From assembly GCA_963745775.1 (NCBI GenBank), contig CAVUYY010000019.1:60487-124486 (forward strand): 64,000 nucleotides of DNA, in the 5' to 3' direction. The DNA is from Gaiellasilicea sp963745775. GTDB taxonomy: Bacteria > Actinomycetota > Thermoleophilia > Gaiellales > Gaiellaceae. The notes beneath the pieces were generated by a model. That model was not told where the DNA came from. It was given only the letters and a program-made list of their open reading frames with translations, and ran no database searches. Positions 36,594 through 46,152 of the stretch are shown one piece after another. The number at the start of each line of letters is the position of its first letter. Within the stretch, counting starts at the first letter, position 1. The translations under genes were made by a program, and so were the position numbers.

Positions 36594-37552
36594 TCGAGCT
36601 CGCCCCGATCGACCTCGCCCAGCTCGAGCGGGCGCGCGAGACGATCCGCGGAGCCGCGATCCGAACGCCGCTCGTCCGCCTCGACGCGCCAGAGGCTGCA
36701 GCCGAGATCTGGCTCAAGCTCGAGTGCCTACAGCCGATCGGCTCGTTCAAGATCCGCGGCGCGGTCAACGCGATCCGACAGGCGGCGCCCGAGCAGACCG
36801 AGCGCGGCGTGCTCACGGCGAGCGCAGGGAACATGGCGCAAGGGGTCGCGTGGGCGGCGCGCGAGCTCGGCGTGCCGGCGACGATCGTCGTGCCCGAGCA
36901 CGCGCCGGCGACGAAGCTCGCCGCAATCGAGCGACTCGGCGGCACGCTCGTCAAGGTGCCCTACGAGCGCTGGTGGCAGACGATGCTCGACTCCCGCTTC
37001 GAGGACGTCGAGGGCCTCTTCGTCCATCCCGTTCAGGATCCGGCGGTGATGGCCGGCAACGGCACGATCGGGCTCGAGCTCGCCGAGGAGCTGGCACACA
37101 TCGACAAGGTGCTCGTACCGTGGGGCGGCGGCGGGCTCTTCACCGGGATCGCGAGCGCGCTCGCCGCGCTCAGCCCCCGTACGCGCCTCTACGCCGTCGA
37201 GCCCGAGACGGGGGCTCCGCTCGCCGCCGCGCTCGCGGGACACGCCGAGCCGATCGAGTACCGAGCGTCGTTCGTCGACGGCGCCGGCGGCAAGAGCCTG
37301 CTGCCTGCGATGTGGGAGCGCGCGCGGCCCCTGCTCGCCGGCTCCTACGTCGCTTCGCTGGACGAGACCGCCGCTGCCGTGCGGCTGCTCGCCGAGCGCG
37401 CACGGGTGGTCGCCGAGGGCGCCGGCGCTCTCGCAGTCGCGGCGGCGCTGAAGCACGGCGCGGCGGGCGAGCGGATCGTCTGCGTCGTCTCCGGCGGGAA
37501 TATCGACGCCGAGCGCCTTGCCGAGATCCTCGCCGGCCGAACGCCGGCCTAG
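36590..37552 (+). CDS. PLP-dependent threonine/serine dehydratase family protein
   Basis: About 320 residues. The cofactor lysine is in PIGSFKIRGAVNAI, the Gly-rich phosphate loop in PWGGGGLFTGIASALAA, and the asparagine loop in LTASAGNMAQGVAW. Members deaminate Thr/Ser or racemise related amino acids. The nearest conventional start, GTG 36809, lies after the PLP lysine and would give a dead protein. The upstream frame is open back to a CTG at 36590 (CTG ATC GAG CTC) that overlaps the previous stop as CTGA, exactly where family members begin. I use that start. Confidence 0.85.
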   Translation: MIELAPIDLAQLERARETIRGAAIRTPLVRLDAPEAAAEIWLKLECLQPIGSFKIRGAVNAIRQAAPEQTERGVLTASAGNMAQGVAWAARELGVPATIVVPEHAPATKLAAIERLGGTLVKVPYERWWQTMLDSRFEDVEGLFVHPVQDPAVMAGNGTIGLELAEELAHIDKVLVPWGGGGLFTGIASALAALSPRTRLYAVEPETGAPLAAALAGHAEPIEYRASFVDGAGGKSLLPAMWERARPLLAGSYVASLDETAAAVRLLAERARVVAEGAGALAVAAALKHGAAGERIVCVVSGGNIDAERLAEILAGRTPA

Positions 37553-37571
37553 GCCGCGAACCGTCGTCGGT

Positions 37572-38213
37572 CTAGAGGTTGGGCCGGCCGACGTAGCGGA
37601 AGCCGAGAGCCTGGATCTCGCCCGAATCGACAAGCGCTTGCTCGAGCACCTCGGTGGCGCCGTCTCCGAGCAGGCGGTAGAGGTACGGCGTCCACTCGAA
37701 GGCCTGCTCGGCGAACCGCTCGGCGAGCCCGCGCAGGAGCGCCTCCTCGCCGTGCAGGCCGAGATGATCCGCCTCCCACTCGGCGCGGAGCGCCTCGACC
37801 GCTCCCGACTCCTCGCCGCCGCCGGAGCGCGCTCGTCGCTGCTCCGCGAACCACGCGAGCGTCGGCTCGTCGAGTCGATCCCACGCAAACTCCTCCACGA
37901 CGAGCACGCCGTTCGGAGCGAGCAGCCGGGCGATCTTGTCGAGAGCGGCGCCGAGATCGCGAATGTGATGCAGCGAGCTGCCGGCCAGCACGCCGTCGTA
38001 CGGCCCGGGCTCGTCGAGATCCTCGAGCCTCAGCCGCCGGAAGAGGTGGCCTTCCGGCGCCGCGGGATCGATCCCGAGCACGTCGTAGCCGGCGCGCGCG
38101 AGCGCCGTCGTCAGCTCGCCCCGGCCGCAGCCGACCTCGAGCAGGCGAGGGGGCGGCCCTCCATCCGTGAGCGGAGGCAAGTGCTCGCGGGCGAACGTCT
38201 CGAACGTGGTCAA
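37572..38213 (-). CDS. SAM-dependent methyltransferase
   Basis: A 213-residue class I methyltransferase. SAM motif I is LLEVGCGRGELTTALARAGY, with IDPAAP as the second-strand acid and GVLAGSSLHHIRDLGAALDK as the post-motif region. The C-terminal part (YLYRLLGDGATEVLEQALVD) is typical of ubiE/BioC-like enzymes. The substrate is unknown. TTG 38213 is preferred because it overlaps the YdcF stop as TTGA, the overlap style of this genome. Confidence 0.8.
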   Translation of the reverse strand: MTTFETFAREHLPPLTDGGPPPRLLEVGCGRGELTTALARAGYDVLGIDPAAPEGHLFRRLRLEDLDEPGPYDGVLAGSSLHHIRDLGAALDKIARLLAPNGVLVVEEFAWDRLDEPTLAWFAEQRRARSGGGEESGAVEALRAEWEADHLGLHGEEALLRGLAERFAEQAFEWTPYLYRLLGDGATEVLEQALVDSGEIQALGFRYVGRPNL

Positions 38214-38725
38214 CAGTCCCTCGCGGCCGTCGCCACGCCGAGCTTGAGCCACTCGGAGGCGATCGCGGCCGGCCAGCGCCACCACTGAACCGGCGCGCCG
38301 ACCATGGCGAGCCTGCCGCCGTAACAGCGCTCGAACAGCAGCCGGGCCCGGTAGAGGTGGAAGCGGGAGCTGACGACGACGACCGAGTCCCAGCCGCGCT
38401 CGCGCGCAAGCCTTGCCACGAGCCTCGCCTCGCCCCGCGTGGAGTATGGATCCGGCTTCGGGCAGAGCACCTCCGCCCGCTCACGGCACATCCGCCTGGT
38501 CTGCGGCGAGCGGGCGTCGAGCCCGTCCGAGATCACGAGCACCGGCGCGACCCCGCGCTCCACGAGCTCGAGCCCGACCGGAAGGCGGAACCTGCTTCCG
38601 GCCAGCACCACGACCGCATCGGCCGTCGTGACCTCGTCGTCGTCGTAGAGGATGAAGAGGAAGACGCTCGCGACGACGAGCGTGCCGACGGCCGTGAGCC
38701 CGAGAACGAGGAGAGGGAGTCGCAC
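38210..38725 (-). CDS. YdcF/DUF218 family membrane protein
   Basis: A 171-residue protein from GTG 38725. One N-terminal helix (LPLLVLGLTAVGTLVVASVF) precedes a DUF218 domain with ADAVVVLAGSRFRLPVGLEL, PVLVISDGLD, the DPYSTRGEARLVARLARERG acid/Arg region and VVVVSSRFHLYRARLLFERC. DUF218 proteins include SanA/ElyC-like envelope factors. Only 24 nt separate it from the divergent glycosylase gene. Confidence 0.8.
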   Translation of the reverse strand: MRLPLLVLGLTAVGTLVVASVFLFILYDDDEVTTADAVVVLAGSRFRLPVGLELVERGVAPVLVISDGLDARSPQTRRMCRERAEVLCPKPDPYSTRGEARLVARLARERGWDSVVVVSSRFHLYRARLLFERCYGGRLAMVGAPVQWWRWPAAIASEWLKLGVATAARDC

Positions 38726-38749
38726 CTGACCGCCAAGACTACGGCGAGC

Positions 38750-39870
38750 GTGACTGCGGTCAGACGGCTGGCGATCGCCGCTCAGGGCTATGGCTCGCGG
38801 TACCGGCGGGCGCGTGCGACCGACATCGAGGCGACGATCGGGCGGCTCGCATGCGTCCAGCTCGACTCGATCTCGACGGTCGAGCGGAGCGACCGCATCA
38901 CCCTCGCCTCGCGCGCGGGTGACTACCCGCGCGACGCGGTCTCGCGCCTGCTTCGCCGCGGTCGCATCTTCGAGTACTGGGCGCACGAGGCGTGCCTGAT
39001 CCCGATCGAGGACTGGCCGCTCTTCGCTCCCGCGATGCGAAACGGCGGCCGCCGCTGGTACGGCGACGTCGAGCGGACGCACCCGCAGCTCGCCGACGAG
39101 ATCCTGGCCGAGATCGGCGAGCGCGGGCCGCTGCCGTCGCGCCACTTCGAGGGCGCGACGAAGGGCGGGATGTGGAACTGGAAGCCGGCGAAGGCGATGC
39201 TCGAGCTGCTCTGGAACCACGGCCGACTCGCGGTCGCCGGGCGCCAGGGCTTCCAGCGGCTCTACGACCTGACCGAGCGGGTGATCCCGCCGGAGGTGCT
39301 GGCGCTTCCCGAGCCGGACGACGACGAGCGGCTGCGGCAGCTCGCGCTCCGGGCCGTTCGGGCACGCGGCGTCCTGACCGCAGCGGGCATCGTCGAGCAC
39401 TGGCGCCTCAAGGGAGGAGTCGCGGCGATCCAGCCGGCGCTCTCCACTCTCGTCGCCGCCGGGGAGCTCGTGGAGCTCGAGGTCGAGGACGGTGGAGCGC
39501 CGGTCTACGTTCCCGCGGACGCCGAGCTCGACCGCCCCGCGCCGACCGCGGCGGTCCTCCTCTCCCCGTTCGACAACCTCCTCTGGGATCGGCCGTTCGC
39601 GCGGCGGATCCTCGGCTTCGACCACCTGATCGAGGTCTACAAGCCGGCGCCCGAGCGGCGCTACGGCTACTACGTGCTCCCGTTTCTGCGCGGCGACCGG
39701 ATCGTCGGCCGCGCCGATCTCAAGTCCGAGCGGGCGGAAGGGCGGCTCGTCGTCAAGGCGTTTCATCGGGAGGACGGAGTCCGCGGCTCGGCCGCGCTCG
39801 ACGACGCGCTCGACCGGGCGCTCGCTCCGACTCGCGCAGCACGATCGGGCTCGAGGAGGTCGTGCGGTGA
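38750..39870 (+). CDS. YcaQ-type DNA glycosylase, paralogue 1 (apparent frameshifts at the 3' end)
   Basis: A winged-helix HTH_42 protein of about 372 residues from GTG 38750. It has the catalytic QxD motif in ACVQLDSISTVERSDRI, then FEYWAHEACLIPIEDWPLF, GRLAVAGRQGFQRLYDLTER and the C-terminal SPFDNLLWDRPFARRILGFD. YcaQ-like enzymes excise bulky or crosslinked bases. Two extra bases near 39827 and 39841 disturb the last 15 residues; correction gives an end TIGLEEVVR with TGA 39868-39870. The start of paralogue 2 overlaps as GTGA. Confidence 0.82.
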
Positions 39871-40859
39871 AGGTCAGCGTGGAGGAGGCCCGCCGGATCG
39901 CAGTCCGCGCGCAGGCGCTCGACGGGACGCGCAAAGGGCGTGCTCTCGACGATCCGCAGACTCGGCTTCCTCCAGATCGACGTGGTCTCCCCGGTCGCGA
40001 CGCCGCAGCACTTGGTGCTCTTCAGCCGCCTCGGGCCCGGCTACAACCGCACAGAGCTCGACCGCCTCCTCTGGAAGAAGCGCGCCCTCTTCGAGTGGAA
40101 CGCCTTCATCTATCCGATCGAGGATCTCCCGCTCGTCCGCGCCCGGATGCGCAACTGGCAGCGCTCGCGGCACTACAAGCGCGAGCGGTGGGTGCGCGAG
40201 TTCCTGACCGAGAATCGCTCGTTCAGGCGCCACATCGTCAGCCGCCTCGAGGCCGAAGGGCCACTCCTCTCCCGCGACCTCGAAGACCTGGCCGTCGGCG
40301 CCAAGCGCGACCATCGCTGGTGGGGTTCGCGGCGCGTCGGGCTGATGCTGATGTCGATGCACCTCTACGGCCAGATCGCGGTCGCCGGGCGCCGCGGTGG
40401 CGAGCGCCTGTGGGATCTCGCCGAGCGCTGGTATCCCGAGACCGAGACGGTTCCGCTGCGCGAGGCCGAGCGTGATCTTCGCCGAACGCCACTTCCGCAC
40501 CCAGGGCGTACGGCTCGTGAAGGGCGAATGGGAGGCGCATCCTGACGCGACCGACGGCCCCGTGCCGGACCGCGCCGTCCTCCTCTCCCCCTTCGACCGG
40601 CTCGTCTACGACCGCGACCGCGCCGAGGCGCTCTGGGACTTCCGCTACCGGCTCGAGATGTTCGTCCCGCAGGCGAAGCGCGAGTTCGGCTACTACGTCC
40701 TGCCGCTCCTCGTCGGTGATCGCGTCGTCGGCCGCGCCGAGCCGCGTTTCGACCGGAAGACGGGCGAGCTCGAGCTGCTCGGCGCCTGGGGCGACACCTC
40801 GCGCCTGGACGAGGCGCTCGCCGGACCTCGCCGAATGGCTGGGCGCTACGATCGTTTGA
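39867..40859 (+). CDS. YcaQ-type DNA glycosylase, paralogue 2 (three apparent frameshifts)
   Basis: Reconstructed from three frames. KVSVEEARRIAVRAQALDGT leads into STIRRLGFLQIDVVSPVATP (QxD motif), ALFEWNAFIYPIEDLPLVRA, GQIAVAGRRGGERLWDLAER, then VIFAERHFRTQGVRLVKGEW, AVLLSPFDRLVYDRDRAEAL and a final DLAEWLGATIV. Joins lie near 39939, 40471 and 40823. It is a diverged paralogue of its upstream neighbour rather than a duplicate piece, because it has its own complete domain set. The final TGA overlaps the next ATG (TGATG). Confidence 0.78.
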
Positions 40860-42004
40860 TGGACTTCGAGACGCGCGCGATCCACGAGGGACAGGAGCCC
40901 GACCCGGCGACGGGCGCGATCATCACGCCGATCTACCAGACCTCGACCTACGTCCAGGACGCGGTCGGCGTGAACAAGGGCTACGACTACGCGCGCGTCG
41001 CGAACCCGACGCGCACGGCGCTCCAGACGGCGCTCGCCTCGCTCGAGAACGCGGAGCACGGGATCGCGTTCTCCTCCGGGCTCGGCGCGACGACGACGCT
41101 GATGCACCTCGTCAACCCGGGCGAGCGCGTCGTCCTGATCGCGGACGTCTACGGCGGCGTCTACCGGATGACCTCGCAGGTCTACGAGCCGAAGGGCTAC
41201 CTCTTCGACTACCTGCCGGCGGCGGAGTTCGCGAACCTCGCCGAGCACCTCGACGGGAACACGCGGATGGTCTGGATCGAGTCGCCGTCGAACCCGATGC
41301 TGAACGTCGTCGACATCCGCGCCGCCGCGGAGGCGGCGCATGCGGTCGGCGCGCTCGTCGTCGTCGACAACACGTTCGCGACGCCCTACCTCCAGAACCC
41401 GCTCGACCTCGGCGCAGATGTGGTCCTCCACTCGACGACGAAGTACCTCGGCGGCCACTCGGACGTCGTCGGCGGCTTCGTCGGCACGAACGACCCGACG
41501 ATCGCGGAGCGCCTCTATTTCCTCCAGAAGTCGCTCGGCGCCGTGCCGGGGCCGTTCGACTGCTGGCTCGTCCTCCGCGGCCTGAAGACGCTCGCGGTGC
41601 GGATGCGGCAGCACTGCGAGAACGCGCGCGCGATCGCCGCCTGGCTCACCGAGCAGCCGAGCGTCACGCAGGTGCTCTACCCCGGACTCGAGTCGCATCC
41701 CGGACATGCGATCGCGAAGCGGCAGATGCGCGACTTCGGCGGGATGATCTCGTTCCTGACCGAGACCGAGGAAGAGGCCGTGGAGCTCGTCGCGCGGACG
41801 AAGCTCTTCCAGCTCGCGGAGTCGCTCGGCGGCGTCGAGAGCCTGATCGAGCACCCTGCGCGGATGACGCATGCCTCCACCGCCGACGCCCCGTTCGCGT
41901 CCCCGCGGAATCTGATCCGCCTCTCGGTCGGGATCGAGTCGGTGGACGACCTGCTCGCCGATCTCGAAGCCGCGCTCGTTCCCGCCGCCGCGCACGCCAA
42001 GTAA
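40859..42004 (+). CDS. Cystathionine gamma-synthase / trans-sulfuration PLP enzyme
   Basis: A 381-residue Cys/Met metabolism PLP enzyme. The opening FETRAIHEGQEPDPATGAII, the loop AFSSGLGATTTLMHLVNPGE, the aspartate region VVVDNTFATPYLQNPLDLGA and the Schiff-base lysine in HSTTKYLGGHSDVVGG are all intact. The ending SVGIESVDDLLADLEAAL is the common one for cystathionine gamma-synthases and gamma-lyases; O-acetylhomoserine sulfhydrylase is less likely from the length. It starts inside the stop of the glycosylase gene, so it is co-transcribed with it. Confidence 0.92.
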   Translation: MDFETRAIHEGQEPDPATGAIITPIYQTSTYVQDAVGVNKGYDYARVANPTRTALQTALASLENAEHGIAFSSGLGATTTLMHLVNPGERVVLIADVYGGVYRMTSQVYEPKGYLFDYLPAAEFANLAEHLDGNTRMVWIESPSNPMLNVVDIRAAAEAAHAVGALVVVDNTFATPYLQNPLDLGADVVLHSTTKYLGGHSDVVGGFVGTNDPTIAERLYFLQKSLGAVPGPFDCWLVLRGLKTLAVRMRQHCENARAIAAWLTEQPSVTQVLYPGLESHPGHAIAKRQMRDFGGMISFLTETEEEAVELVARTKLFQLAESLGGVESLIEHPARMTHASTADAPFASPRNLIRLSVGIESVDDLLADLEAALVPAAAHAK

Positions 42005-42015
42005 CAGACTGTTTC

Positions 42016-42856
42016 TTGGTCGCCCCGATCGATCTCCTCCACGGCGGCGCAGAGAAGACGATCGGCTCGTACCTTCTGGAGACGTCCGAGGGTCCGGCCC
42101 TCTTCGACTGCGGGCCGACCTCCTGCCTGCCGGCGCTGACGGCCGGGCTCGCCGAGCGCAGCGTCGAGCTCGGCGACGTCAAGCACCTCCTTCTCTCGCA
42201 CATCCACCTCGACCACGCGGGCGCGGCGGGGACGCTCGTCCGCGAGAACCCGGAGCTGACCGTCTGGGTCTCCGAGGTCGGCGCGCCGCACCTCCTCGAT
42301 CCGAGCCGGCTCGAACGGAGCGCGCGGCGGCTCTACGGCGAGACGTTCGACGGGCTGTGGGGCGAGCTCGCGCCGGTGCCGGAAGCGAACCTGCGCAGTC
42401 GTCGGCGCCCGCGTGCTCGGGCTCGAGTGCTTCCCGGCGCCGGGCCACGCCTCGCATCACGTCTGCTACTTCGACGGCGAGACGCTCTACGCGGGTGATG
42501 CGGCGGGCGTGCGGATCCAGCCGGCCTTGAGCGTCTTCCCGCCGACGCCGCCGCCCGACATCGAGGTCGAGGGCTGGCGACGGACACTCGACCGAATCGA
42601 GAGCCGCGAGCCGAAGCGGCTGGCACTGATCCACTTCGGCGTCGCGGACGACGTCGAGCGCCACCTCGCCGAGCTGCGCGAGCGGCTCGGCACGTGGGCC
42701 GAGCGCGTCGAGCAGGGCGCGACCGAGGCCGAGTTCGTCGCGGCGGCGAGGGCCGACGTGCCGGCGGCCGACGCCGACGCGTACGACCGGGCGATGCCGT
42801 TCTGGCAGTCCTACGCCGGCCTCGCGCGCTGGGCGACGAAGCGGCGTGAGAGCTGA
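42016..42856 (+). CDS. MBL-fold metallo-hydrolase (one apparent frameshift)
   Basis: About 279 residues after correction near 42400. The zinc motif is LLLSHIHLDHAGAAGTLV (HxHxDH), the next ligand region is PAPGHASHHVCYFDGETLYA, followed by GDAAGVRIQ, and the final His is in LALIHFGVADDVERHL. It is a glyoxalase-II/RNase-Z-like hydrolase of unknown substrate. TTG 42016 is the best start available. The end overlaps the MFS gene by 11 nt. Confidence 0.8.
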
Positions 42857-44120
42857 CCTAGCGCCGCTTCGCGAGCGCGAGTTCCGGCTCCTCTTCGCCG
42901 GCCGGTTCGCGTCGTACCTCGGCAGCGCGGTCGCGCCGGTCGCGCTCGCATTCGCCGTCATCGACGACCTCGACGGCTCGCCGACCGACCTCGGCCTCGT
43001 TCTGATGGCGGCCTGGCTGCCGCAGATCCTCTTCATCCTGATCGGCGGGGTGTTCGCCGACCGGCTGCCGCGCCATTTCGTCCTCGTCGGCTCGAACGTC
43101 CTCAGCGGCGCAGCCCAGGCCGCGGCGGCCGTGCTGATCCTGACCGGAACGCGCCGAGATCTGGCACCTCGCGGCGCTCGCAGGTCGTCCGCGGAATCGC
43201 CTCCTCGTTCTTCTTCCCCGCCTCGACCGGAATCGTTCCCCAGACCGTGAGCGCGCCGCTGCTGCAGCAGGCGAACGCGCTCCTCCGGCTGACGACGAAC
43301 GCGGCGTTCGTGATCGGCACGGCCGCCGGCGGCGTCGTCGTGGCGACGGTGGGCTCGGGCTGGGCGATCGCGTTCGACGCCGGCACGTACTTCCTGAGCG
43401 GCGCGATTCTCCTCGCTGATGCGGATCCCCGGCAGCCTGATCAAGGCGACCTCCTCGGTCGTCCGCGACCTGGCCGACGGCTGGAAGGAGTTCCGCGTCG
43501 CGCGAGTGGCTCTGGGTGATCGTGCTCGCGGCGCTCGTTCGGGAACATGGTCGTCCAACGGCTCGATGGGCGTGCTCGGGCCGGTCGTTGCGGACGAGGC
43601 GCTCGGCGGCGCCGCGGCCTGGGGCTTCATCCTGGCCGCGCAGGCAGTCGGTCTCGTCGTCGGCGGGCTGATCACGCTCCGGCTGAAGCCGAGACGGCCG
43701 CTGCTCTTCGCGCAGCTCTCGGTGCTCCTCTGGGGGCTGCCGATCGCGCGGCTTGGCGCTCGAGCTGCCGACGCTCGCGATCGCCTCCTTGCGCCTTCCT
43801 CGCGGGGATCGGGCTCGAGTTCTTCGGCGTCTACTGGGACACGGCGCTCCAGCAGCACGTCCCTCAGGAGTCGCTCTCCCGCGTCAGCTCGTACGACGCG
43901 CTCGGGCTCGTTCGTCGCGATCCCGATCGGGCTCTCGATCGCAGGCCCGGTGTCGGCGGCGATCGGCGTCTCGAGCACGCTCTGGCTGGCGTTCGCGATC
44001 TTCGTCGTCGCGCAGAGCGCGACGCTCCTGAGCCGTGACGTGCGGACACTGCGACGGCTGGACGACGACGTCGAGCTCGCGCCGACACCGGAGGTGGCCG
44101 ACGTCACGTCCAGCCCGTGA
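42846..44120 (+). pseudogene. MFS transporter (EntS/MFS_3-like), multiply frameshifted as assembled
   Basis: The N-terminal third is intact: LREREFRLLFAGRFASYLGS and PQILFILIGGVFADRLPRHF. After about 43150 the protein needs nine frame changes to continue, giving in order GIASSFFFPASTGIVPQTVS, LRLTTNAAFVIGTAAGGVVV, GSMGVLGPVVADEALGGAAA, LEFFGVYWDTALQQHVPQES and FVAIPIGLSIAGPVSAAIGV. These are typical of twelve-helix MFS_3 exporters. Every change has the sense of one extra base (about 43152, 43183, 43418, 43501, 43537, 43559, 43751, 43789, 43905). The 3' end overlaps the convergent MATE gene by 17 nt. Confidence 0.7.
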
Positions 44121-45405
44121 CGAGCCAGCGGCGGCTCGCGAAGCGGCGCCACATCAGCACGAGCCGAACGACGATCAGCACGACGAGAGCGGCCCAGACA
44201 CCGACGATTCCCCAGTCGAACGCGTAGGCGGCGAGTGAGACCGAGGCCGAGGCTACGAACGCGGCGACCATCGACCAGGCCAGGTACGGCCCGTCGCTGG
44301 CGCCGATCAGGATCCCGTCGAGCGCGAAGACGGCCCCGTTCAGCGGCTGCATCAGCGCAAAGAGGAGCCAGATCGCGGCGACGCGCTCGAGCACGAGGTC
44401 GTCGCCGGTGAACGCACGAGGAAGCACGCCGGAGAGCGCAACGAGGATCGCCGCGAACACCACGCCCGCGTACACCCCGAGCCAGATCATCCGCGCGCTC
44501 GCCTCGTAGGCCCGCTCGGTGTCGCCGGCGCCAAGCCCTCGTCCGACGAGCACCTGACCGGCGATCGCGATCGCGTCGAGCACGAGGGCGAGGAAGATCC
44601 AGAGCTGGAAGGCGATCTGGTGCGCGGCGATCGAGGCGTCGCCGGAGCGCGTGACGAGCGCGCCCGCGAGCGTGAACGCGGCCATCAGAGCAGCGGTACG
44701 GATGAAGATGTGCCGACCGACCTTGATCAGTCGCCGCATCAGTGCCGCCCGGGGCCGCATGTCTGCGCGCGCCGAGCGGAGGATCAGAACGACGAACGTG
44801 AGGCCCATGCCGGCCTGTGCGAGCACCGTCCCCCACGCCGAGCCCTCGATTCCCCAGCCGAAGCCGTAGACGAAGAGGATCTCGAGGATGAGGTTCGCGA
44901 CGTTGCCGGCGATCAGGACGCGCAGCGGCGTGCTGAGGTCGGCGACCCCGCGCAGGTATCCCTGCGCGCCGATCGCGATGAACGCGAACGGGAGCCCGAG
45001 CGAGACGATCTGAAGGTAGGTGACGGCGTAGTCGGCAGTCTGTCCCTCCCCGCCCATCGCGCTCACGATCGCCGGGGCGAGCGCGATCACGAGTGCCGTC
45101 AGCACGATCCCGACGCCGAGACAGAGCCAGAGCGCCTGAGCTCCGAGCTGCCGCGCCGCCCGCTCCTCACCCGCGCCGGAGGCACGGCCGACCTGCGCGG
45201 TCGTCCCGTACTGGAGGAAGTTGAAGATCGCGAAAAGGGCCGTCAGCACCGTCGCCGCGATCCCGAGCGCAGCGAGCTGCTCCCGGCCCAGGTGCCCAAC
45301 GATCGCGGTGTCGACGAGGATGTAGGACGGCTCGGCCGCGAGCGCGCCGAGCGCCGGTACCGCGAGCCGCAGGATCTCACGGTCGTACTGGCTCCTGAGC
45401 CTCAC
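44104..45405 (-). CDS. MATE family efflux transporter
   Basis: A 433-residue twelve-helix transporter from GTG 45405. It opens with EILRLAVPALGALAAEPSYI followed by LVDTAIVGHLG, and the second half repeats the pattern with IAAHQIAFQLWIFLALVLDA and IAIAGQVLVGRGLGAGD, both MATE signatures. It exports cationic or drug-like compounds using a Na+ or H+ gradient. The start overlaps the SDR stop as GTGA. Confidence 0.92.
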   Translation of the reverse strand: MRLRSQYDREILRLAVPALGALAAEPSYILVDTAIVGHLGREQLAALGIAATVLTALFAIFNFLQYGTTAQVGRASGAGEERAARQLGAQALWLCLGVGIVLTALVIALAPAIVSAMGGEGQTADYAVTYLQIVSLGLPFAFIAIGAQGYLRGVADLSTPLRVLIAGNVANLILEILFVYGFGWGIEGSAWGTVLAQAGMGLTFVVLILRSARADMRPRAALMRRLIKVGRHIFIRTAALMAAFTLAGALVTRSGDASIAAHQIAFQLWIFLALVLDAIAIAGQVLVGRGLGAGDTERAYEASARMIWLGVYAGVVFAAILVALSGVLPRAFTGDDLVLERVAAIWLLFALMQPLNGAVFALDGILIGASDGPYLAWSMVAAFVASASVSLAAYAFDWGIVGVWAALVVLIVVRLVLMWRRFASRRWLVTGWT

Positions 45406-46139
45406 TCCTCGCGGAGGATCCGCGCGCCGCTCGACTGCGCGAGCGCGGTGACCACGAGCTCGTCCACGTTCACGTGCGGCGGACGGGTCAGGGCGAAGAG
45501 GACGCAGTCGGCGACGTCGTCCGGCTGCATCGCGCCGCCGAGCGCCACGTCCGCGTAGACCGCGCGCGCCTTCTCCGCGTCGCCGCGGAAGCGCACCGTC
45601 GAGAAATCCGTCTCGACGAGCCCGGGCGCGACGTTCGTGATCCGGATCGGCCGCCCGAGCAGATCCTCGCGCAATGCCTTCGTGAACCCGTGCACCGCGA
45701 ACTTCGAGGTGACGTAGAGCGAACCGTTCGGATACGCGGCGATTCCCGCGACGGAGCCGAGGTTGACGATGTGGCCGCCGTCTCGGAGGTGCGGCAGACA
45801 CAGCCGCGTGATCCGGATCAGGCCGTGGACGTTCGTCTCGAGCACGATCTCCTCGTCCGCCTCCGTCGACTCGGCGAAGGGGTCGCGGCCGAGCGCAAGC
45901 CCGGCGCCGTTGACGACGATGTCGAGGCCGCCGAGCTCGGCCGTGGCGCGCTCGACGAAGCGCTCGCAGCTCGCCGGATCGGTGACGTCGAGCTCGAGCG
46001 CCACCTCCGCGTCGATCCGGTCGACGCGACGAGCCCCGCCGGCCACGCGTACTCCTTCGGCTCGCAGTGATCGCACGATCGCCGCGCCGATCCCGCTCGA
46101 CGCGCCGGTGACGATCGCGGCCTTGTCCTCGAGTCTCAC
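45402..46139 (-). CDS. Short-chain dehydrogenase/reductase (YdfG-like)
   Basis: A 245-residue classical SDR. TGASSGIGAAIVRSL binds the nucleotide, NGAGLALG is the structural motif, the catalytic Ser is in NLGSVAGIAAYPNGSLYVTS and the YxxxK in YVTSKFAVHGFTKALREDLL. The ARRVDR segment after beta-2 suggests NADP preference. Closest in style to YdfG/serine dehydrogenase enzymes; substrate unknown. Confidence 0.92.
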   Translation of the reverse strand: MRLEDKAAIVTGASSGIGAAIVRSLRAEGVRVAGGARRVDRIDAEVALELDVTDPASCERFVERATAELGGLDIVVNGAGLALGRDPFAESTEADEEIVLETNVHGLIRITRLCLPHLRDGGHIVNLGSVAGIAAYPNGSLYVTSKFAVHGFTKALREDLLGRPIRITNVAPGLVETDFSTVRFRGDAEKARAVYADVALGGAMQPDDVADCVLFALTRPPHVNVDELVVTALAQSSGARILREE

Positions 46140-46152
46140 GGGCCGAGCTTAG

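Noticed and set aside
42179..44836. 885-residue open frame on the minus strand
   Set aside because: It covers the MBL, MFS and MATE genes antisense or out of frame and has repetitive Arg/Ser/Ala composition; no family recognised.
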